A stretch of DNA of 64,000 nt from Pseudorasbora parva (taxonomy: Eukaryota; Chordata; Actinopteri; Cypriniformes; Gobionidae). The position numbers and the translations under genes were made by a program. The stretch is taken from positions 11,524,874 to 11,588,873 of the forward strand of contig NC_090195.1 of the NCBI RefSeq assembly GCF_024679245.1, in the 5' to 3' direction. Of this stretch, positions 57,190 to 64,000 are shown piece by piece (the first letter of the stretch is position 1; the number at the start of each line of letters is the position of its first letter). Under the pieces are notes generated by a model. It ran no database searches. It saw only the letters and a list, made by a program, of their open reading frames with translations, and had not been told where the DNA came from.

Positions 57190-59928
57190 GTGAGTGGAGA
57201 GATCCAGTGCAGTGAGATGTTTTGACTTACAAAGGGTGAAATATGTTCAGCATCTCGCCATTAACGATGGAGGGGAAATATGGGAGCTCTTATTGATGCA
57301 CCTGACCGAGAAAAAAACCCCGCACTGAACAGAGATGGACGGAGGATTTCTTATTATGAGAGATTTTATAATTGGATGTATTTAGGGACGCTTTGTTATC
57401 AGGAATAATACAAATATTTTATAAATGTTTTAAAGACAAAGCTGCTGCACTATATGTTTGTCCTCGAGCATCTGATGAAATAATAACGCTAGAAAAATAG
57501 CTTTTTATTAATACGCAATTCGTTTTGAGTTCCTGGTTATGCGGCATGATTGTGTAAAAATAATAGTACTAAAACATGTAAAGCTAAAACGTGTATTCAA
57601 TGTATAGGTCAACCATTAAGCCTTTATTTGTATAACTAATGTGGCTGCACGACAGTGTTTATGCTAATGTCGCACTGTAAAGCCTACCGTGAGCAGTTTT
57701 TCGTCAACCTTTTTGTTTAGTGAAAATATAGCTGGATATTATTCACTGATACACATTGACTGTGTCTGGTATTCATCCGACTGAATGCCCTATATGCTAC
57801 ATGAGGCCTACAAAAATAGCAATGCAGACAGCTTCACTTCTTGTCCTCGCCATTATATGATAATGATATACTATCAAGATGTTTCCGTGCCAAACATGTG
57901 CACGTATTGTGTTGAATTTGCAGCTTCTGTCCTTTGTTTGCTCTGTTTGAGATCATTTCTCTGTGACATACATCCTCTGTCTGACTGGGTGGACAGAGCC
58001 AGGGCTGCTCTGGATGCTGGACGCTCTAGGCTACTCTGAGTGCTCTGAATGCTGAGTTCCCTTTTGGTTGCTCTGCTTGATGGGTACTTCAGTTCCCCTT
58101 TCCCCAAAACAGGAAAATCTCTGGCCCTTAACCTGCTGGGCTCAAACCAGGAATTGCTAACGACGTACAAGGGCCAGGAGGTGGGATGTAGAACAATTGT
58201 CCAACTTCTGAATCTGGCAAGACTTGAGGTGCGGCCATATTCTCAAAATTTCACAGCCACAAAAATCCATTGGCTTATGTTGTAGCAATGTTTAAAGCAC
58301 AGCTCAAACAGAATTACTTTCAAGCCAAGCAGCTTTCTGTTGGTCAACGCAACGAGTTCACATGACCAACTTGAAAATGAACGAAATCTGAGTGGGGAAC
58401 CTTTTCACCCTCATGCATAACTCCAGACCTCTCGGATTCCTATCAGAATGACTGGATTTTAGTTTGCGTAATTTTGGTCAACAATCATTCATGTGAAGAG
58501 CATGAGGGTCAAGAGTTAAGATAAAGTACAATATTGAATTAATCTGGCAAGACTCATGAGGCAGTCACACAAGACTTTGAACTTGCAAAATTTCTTCAGA
58601 CACTGCAGTGGTCGTGATATTCAACATATAACAAATACTAAATCCAAAATGTAAAAGCATACACTCTACTTCACTTTCTGCAACACTGTTTGTGCTCTTG
58701 AAATTTCATCTCTTCTGTTGGTCACACGTCTTCACATGGAATTAATTTGCAGAACCAAACTTTTACGCATGCCAATGTTTGAAATTCTCCTACATTGGCA
58801 TGCGTATGAGTATGTAAGTGAATGGAACAAAAGTGTAGCGACCGCCCATTTACACAAACAAATAAATACTGTTCTCGTTATGTTCAGTGAATAATTAACC
58901 AGTTGACACTGAAAATGCACGACATGACATCCTCTGTGTTTGCACTTTTTGTTTTCTCATCTCTGATATAACAATGCTAAATTAAACTTAAAATTAGCAT
59001 GAGGTGAAAATTCACCCCAAGTCCATGTTATAGATCTGAAAACGACAGACTTCACTCTGGTGACATATGCTGGACTTCTCCAATCATTTAGGATGCGTTT
59101 ACATGACAAACAATGTACTAAAAACTGAAACGTTTTTCCTTTCGCGTTTTTTTCCGCATACAGGTGACAATGTTGTCACAACGATCCCCCTTCACACTGA
59201 TATATGAAAACGATTAAAATTGCTGTATTATGCTGTATTATACTTGCACTGACATATCTTAAAATATGTGAGAGCCATTGTTTTGTCTCAAGATGCACAT
59301 CAGTAATGTTCTTCTTTGTAGGACACATTTTAAAAAGTTTCTAAAATGTCCTAATTGAACTGAGGCCTAATCCTAGCTTAGTCTAATCCCCGTCTGTGAA
59401 ACCGGGTCATAGAAAGAGTTTGCTCCCATTACTATGAATGGGAGAAACTGTAATGCGCAATATGCCGACCCACCATCAAATCTGTCAAATCGCTAATTGG
59501 TAAAGTCGTTGCGTCACTGCCGCTGCCGTTAGAAGCGCCATAAAAACCTGAAACTCACATTTAGGTCTCATATATGCATTCGCTCATCTAGCCTGAAAAG
59601 TACGCTTTTTTTAATACTATTTGAGCATAAGAAACAATATTGATAGGATGGATCATGTCAGATTATTTTGTTGATTTGAAATATGTTATTTAATTGTGAG
59701 TCAGTCATGCTTTTTTGAGATTTCAGGATTCACCCATTTCAAATTGACAGGACATGGTCTTGGATGCCCGAAATAGCTGCCAGGGTGCGTTGCAAATATG
59801 GCCGCCATATTTGCTTGAAAGTTTTCCTTGAAAGGGACTTTGGTAATACGCATGAACATGATGTCACCGTTTTTACAAATGTGCATTTTTGTGGTTTACA
59901 CAGGGACATTAACAGCATCGTTTTGCCC
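57190..59928 (+). other. tnik intron 1, unique part
   Basis: No further exon found. The only clear structure is a hairpin at 58765-58805 (separate entry). Confidence 0.55.
58765..58805. repeat. 14-bp perfect inverted repeat
   Basis: ACGCATGCCAATGT and ACATTGGCATGCGT are separated by 13 bp. It could be a hairpin or a paired factor-binding site; nothing supports a specific factor. Confidence 0.8.
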
Positions 59929-59937
59929 CCAAAATGC

Positions 59938-60709
59938 TAGCCTGGATGCCAGCCGAACTCAGCCCTGCCCACAAATTTAATTCATTCAGTTTCTTTCATT
60001 TTTTTTTTATTCATAGAGGAGTGATTATGGCCTAACATAAAATGTTCGGACCAATGAAATTGTCAGGGCAGACTTTAGGCGATGATGGACAGATGATAAA
60101 CAATAACGTAACATCCACGTCATCAAAGCCGCTTGGGTTGAATTTGTTCTAATCCTGAAAGGAGAACTTGTTCGTATATGCATCCATTTCTCTCAGAAAT
60201 AATTTCCTTCTTTTCACAACGCTGGCAAAGATCGTTTACACTCATCTTTTTCTTCTAATGTTACTTATTCCAACGTGCTTGCAGACAGGGTTGCCAAGTT
60301 TTTAAAAACAAAACCCACTAACTACTAGCCCAAAATAAGCCCAATAGCTTTTCGGGGGTGTTCTCCGGAAAAAAATGGCATTTGGGGGGTAAAATGTGTG
60401 TAATTTTTGCACGGTTGCCTGCTAAAATTCGCATTCCTGGGTCTATATATCACATAACTGAGGCCGCTTCAACCCACGGACATGGAAAACAATCCGCGGG
60501 AAAACCGCAGACTTGGCAACACAGTGCAGTTGAGTTCTGTTGACATTTGACAACTAACGTTATGCGCCACTCCGTTGCTCTGATTGGTTGTAGGTCTATC
60601 CAATTGATGTCTTTCCTGGTTCGGTTGAAACACGCCCCATAATTACAGCCCAATGGAGCAGTGTCGGACTCATATTCTGACTAGAATTGAGTATGACGAC
60701 ATTAGGCTA
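59938..60709. mobile_element. TIR element with 9-bp target duplication in tnik intron 1
   Basis: The ends TAGCCTGGATGCC and CGACATTAGGCTA share only a short inverted TAGCCT. CCAAAATGC flanks both sides (59929-59937 and 60710-60718). The 96-bp element at 13406-13501 is an internally deleted relative. Nine bases at both copies suggests a Mutator-type rather than an hAT-type integrase, although an 8-bp reading is possible. No transposase. Confidence 0.7.
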
Positions 60710-60718
60710 CCAAAATGC

Positions 60719-63350
60719 CATTTTCGTGTAAATGAACGGCCAAAACACAGTGTCGTGTAAATCTCCCCTTAAACTCCACCCCTTAAAACTCACATTCATC
60801 TGCCTCCATTTTTGAGTGCAACGCCCACATCCAGTAAACTGATTAGTAAAACCTACTTTTCTTCTGATAAGCCGTAATACTCGGATGTAAATCACAATAC
60901 TGAAACTGCTTCTGTATTTTTAAATTACTTTGAACATTTGAACTCTCTCTCAGAACTTGTAAACAAAATTATGAGATGCGCTATGTTGTTTGGGTATGTC
61001 ATCTTTAATTTCTCAAGACGGCAGAAACGCTGGCCTCTTGTTTTGTGCTTTTTGTTTTGGGCGCTCTAGGTTCATAGTCTCTGAATCCTGGATGGGTTCT
61101 CAGGCTGCAGTAGTCATATTCCTCACAGACAGTGTGTTCCTACTGTGGGCTTGTGTCAGATCCGTTGAGTGAGATGACAGGCCCTGATTGTAGGCATGTT
61201 AGTTATGCAACATGATCTTACCTGCGCAGCTTGAGTCACGTCTGGACATGATTTGTGAGGTAATCAGTTGATTGTGGGAAGCTGAGAGGGGTTTTACTCT
61301 ATATTGTAATGCAGTTTAGATAGATAGAAGCTAACCTGTGACTGTATAGCATCACCTGCCAGTTGTTGATGTCGTTGCATCATGTTTCTCAGGATCTACT
61401 AAAAACTATTTCAGACTCGTCTATCATAAATGGAACGTTTCCTCTCTGAATTAGTCAGTTAGTGTGTCGTATTCGGTTTGCTTGCACTGTGGAAACCACT
61501 CACCATGCCTGACTGCCGTCTTGAGCGACCATGTCTGTGTTTACATCGCTGTGTGGGCGTTTGGCATTTGAGACACTCTCTAGACTCAGAAACAGTACAG
61601 CGGCCCTCTCAAGCTTTCCCGTGTCTCTCCATGTGAGGTATACCTTTAATGCTTTTTTCTCTCTCTCCGCTACCCATGGGCAAAGCTATTTTCCTCATGT
61701 CTGCTCACGAGCTCGCCACTCTCTCAGGATCTTTTGTGCTTAAAAATTAGGTCACCCAGTACAGTGCGCATGGTCCTGCCTCACAGGGGATGTGTATGCT
61801 TTATGTTTCGCTGACACAGATATGGACAATGTGCTTGGTGCTACATATATAGTGCACGAGTCCCAGCGGATGGTTTTACTGAACTGTCAACTTTTATTTA
61901 CCTCATTCTGTCATCATTTAGACACCTTCATGTCATTCCAAACCTGTCTTGAGATGCGATGAACTATATAAACGATGTATAAATGTTTTTTGTGTGTGTA
62001 TCCATTGGAAGTCAGTTAGGTTGAATGTTGTATTTGTACCCCACTGACTTTCATTATATACAGAAAAATAGTTTAAAGTATATTCCACAACAGGAAGTCT
62101 CACGTGTGAAATGACACGAGAGTGAGTACATCATGACATAATTTACATTTTGGGGTTTATACAAACACAGTACATCAGAATTGTCATTAAATAAAACTTA
62201 ATGTTCATTAGTTATAAAGCTAACATAAAGAAAATATATGAAAAGTGAGTGAGTGAAAATTATTGCTTTGCAACCAACAGATTAAAGTAAAAAAAAAAAC
62301 GAATAAAAATGACAATAGGGCATAAAATTATTAACAAACTAAACGTAATAAATGCTATAGTAGTATGTAAATAATACAAAAATAAAATGTATCATTTTGC
62401 ATTGGGTTTAAATATCTTCTTGAATATATAATGTGCCATTTTTCTCTAAACCACAATAGCTGGTGGCTTTGTGCAGCGCATTATGGGTGCATTTCATCTT
62501 TCTATTTGCATGTTACTGTCCCAAAAGTGTGTGTGTCTGTGTGTGCGTCGCACGCTCAACCTGTTTTGCCAGCATGGAAAAGCTAACATATAGGTCCTGC
62601 CTCATATGTTTCCCGCTGAATAATTAATGGGTAAAGGACTTTTACATCTCAGAGTCATGTCAAGGGGGCGGAGGGAGTCCCAGCTGTAGATGTCAGCCAG
62701 TGTTTTTCGTCTTTTCCTTGTTTTATAATTCTGGTCATCAACATCTGCCTCTTGTGCTCCAGGACAGTGTTACTCAATAAAAACACAGACGAAAAGCTAA
62801 TACTCGCCCTCCCGCGCGTTGGAAGATTATCAGTACCGTTATCACCAAAGAGCAAACGTTCATCATAACCTCCTCATCTCTGAGTATGTGGGAGAGTTGC
62901 GGTTGTGAGGGGATTCCTGGATTTGGGATGATCACTGGAGCACTGTCAAGAGTTATGATGAATCACTGTAATGAAGCACTAATGAGGTTCTGTGATTCTT
63001 CGAGCATTGGAGGTCCTGCCAGATGTTTATATGTGGGAGAAGTTTCCTTTAATGGAAATTTCTTCTGTTTTTCCTAGATTCAGCATGTTTTATGCAACGT
63101 AAACTCAGTGGTTTTGTTTGGTAGGTTAAGATAATGTCTTTTTTTTTTTTTGGTCTACTTTCCTGCTGATGCTTGGAAATATCTGTGGTATCTTGTAGTA
63201 ATATTTCACCGAAAATGAAGAATCTGTCATCCTTTACTCACACTCATATTGTTCTAAAACCCGTTTTTTTTTTTCTTCCATAAAATGTTTTTTGCAGAAT
63301 GTTGACGTTGCTGATTTCATAAACCCCCACCCCAGTTTTAAAGACGAGGC
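60719..63350 (+). other. tnik intron 1, continued
   Basis: No exon of tnik or of another gene is recognised. Short frames on both strands lack similarity. Confidence 0.5.
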
Positions 63351-63354
63351 TTAA

Positions 63355-64000
63355 AGGGGTTTGTTCACCCAAAAATGAAAGTTCTGACATTAAAAACTAA
63401 GCCTCATGTCGTTTCAAACCTGTAAGACCTTTGTTCATCTTCAGAACACAAATTGAGATATTTATGATGAAATCTGAGAGCTCTCTGACTCCTCCATAGA
63501 ACATAGATAATTACCACTTTCAAGGCCCAGAAAGGTAGTAAAGACATCATTCAAATCGCCCATGTGACTCCAGTGGTTCAACCTTAAAGCTACACTGTGT
63601 GATATTTCCCCCCATCTGGCGGTGAAAAGGTATATGACCATCCAGTGAATAATAGTTTCTGTTCCTCTCAATTCTGATTTTGTTTAACTCCTACGGTGGC
63701 TGATTTAGTCCAAGATTAACATGGCAATCCCCCTCTTCACATTCGACACGGTGCCACTGAGTGTTAAAACGCGAAAGGCAAAGATTGAATTTATGGGTAT
63801 GTCCCTCTTTGGCTAATGTACTTTCAAGATGGAGGGGCAACATGGCAACTGGCATTCTCACCCCACTCACAAAAATTATTCTCTTCGCTTCATAAAATTA
63901 AGGTTGGACCACTGTAGTCACATGGATTATTTTAACGATGTCTTTACTATCTTTCTGGGCCTTGAAAGTAGTAATTAAATCACGCTGCGTTTACACGGGC
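63355..64000. mobile_element. TTAA-type foldback MITE running off the window
   Basis: It begins AGGGGTTTGTTCACCC after TTAA (63351-63354). The left arm 63471-63588 (CCACTTTCAAGGCCCAGAAA ... GTGGTTCAACCTTAA) is mirrored by 63898-63980 (TTAAGGTTGGACCACTG ... TTTCTGGGCCTTGAAAG). The middle (63589-63897) starts AGCTACACTGTGTGAT and looks like a different inserted repeat. The right terminus is not in the window. Confidence 0.7.

Overview
The window is vertebrate nuclear DNA, most probably from a cyprinid teleost. Three genes are recognisable: a growth hormone secretagogue (ghrelin) receptor, phospholipase D1, and the first exon of the TNIK kinase. Human 3q26 carries the same neighbours (TNIK, PLD1, then FNDC3B and GHSR). 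Long introns with GT-AG borders, CpG-poor AT-rich intergenic DNA, long CA, TA and GATA microsatellites, and a repeat load dominated by cut-and-paste DNA transposons (Tc1/Tcb2-like, hAT-like, TTAA-flanked MITEs) point to a carp or zebrafish relative.

Layout. At 1-2 kb, exon 1 of ghsr lies on the minus strand; its second exon is beyond the left edge. From 2 to 28 kb there is no recognisable protein-coding gene. That stretch holds TTAA-flanked elements, two Tc1-like copies (8.2-9.7 kb and 24.7-26.3 kb), a three-level nest of elements (14.9-17.6 kb) and a 42-bp minisatellite. A GC-rich block with a good donor site near 12.3 kb is a candidate noncoding first exon of pld1. From 28.4 to 52.4 kb, pld1 lies on the plus strand. 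Twenty-five coding exons join in frame to about 1039 residues with PX, PH and two HKD catalytic motifs. A 51-bp in-frame candidate cassette exon adds 17 residues. Its introns carry a foldback element with 396-bp arms, three elements with perfect 8-bp target duplications, a Tc1-like deletion derivative and a 1.26-kb TTAA element. At 57.1 kb, tnik exon 1 (19 codons) starts on the plus strand; the rest of the window is its first intron.

The genes do not form an operon. ghsr encodes a G-protein-coupled receptor; pld1 makes phosphatidic acid from phosphatidylcholine; tnik encodes a germinal-centre kinase of Wnt/JNK signalling. They are linked by conserved synteny, with fndc3b not seen between ghsr and pld1. 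The most interesting items are structural: a poly(Cys-Val) read-through tail of ghsr, a frameshift shared by both Tc1-like copies, the foldback element with a short ORF in its loop, an hAT-like element carrying a tRNA-like Pol III cassette, a TE end lying 22 bp from a pld1 splice acceptor, and the cassette exon just before HKD2.
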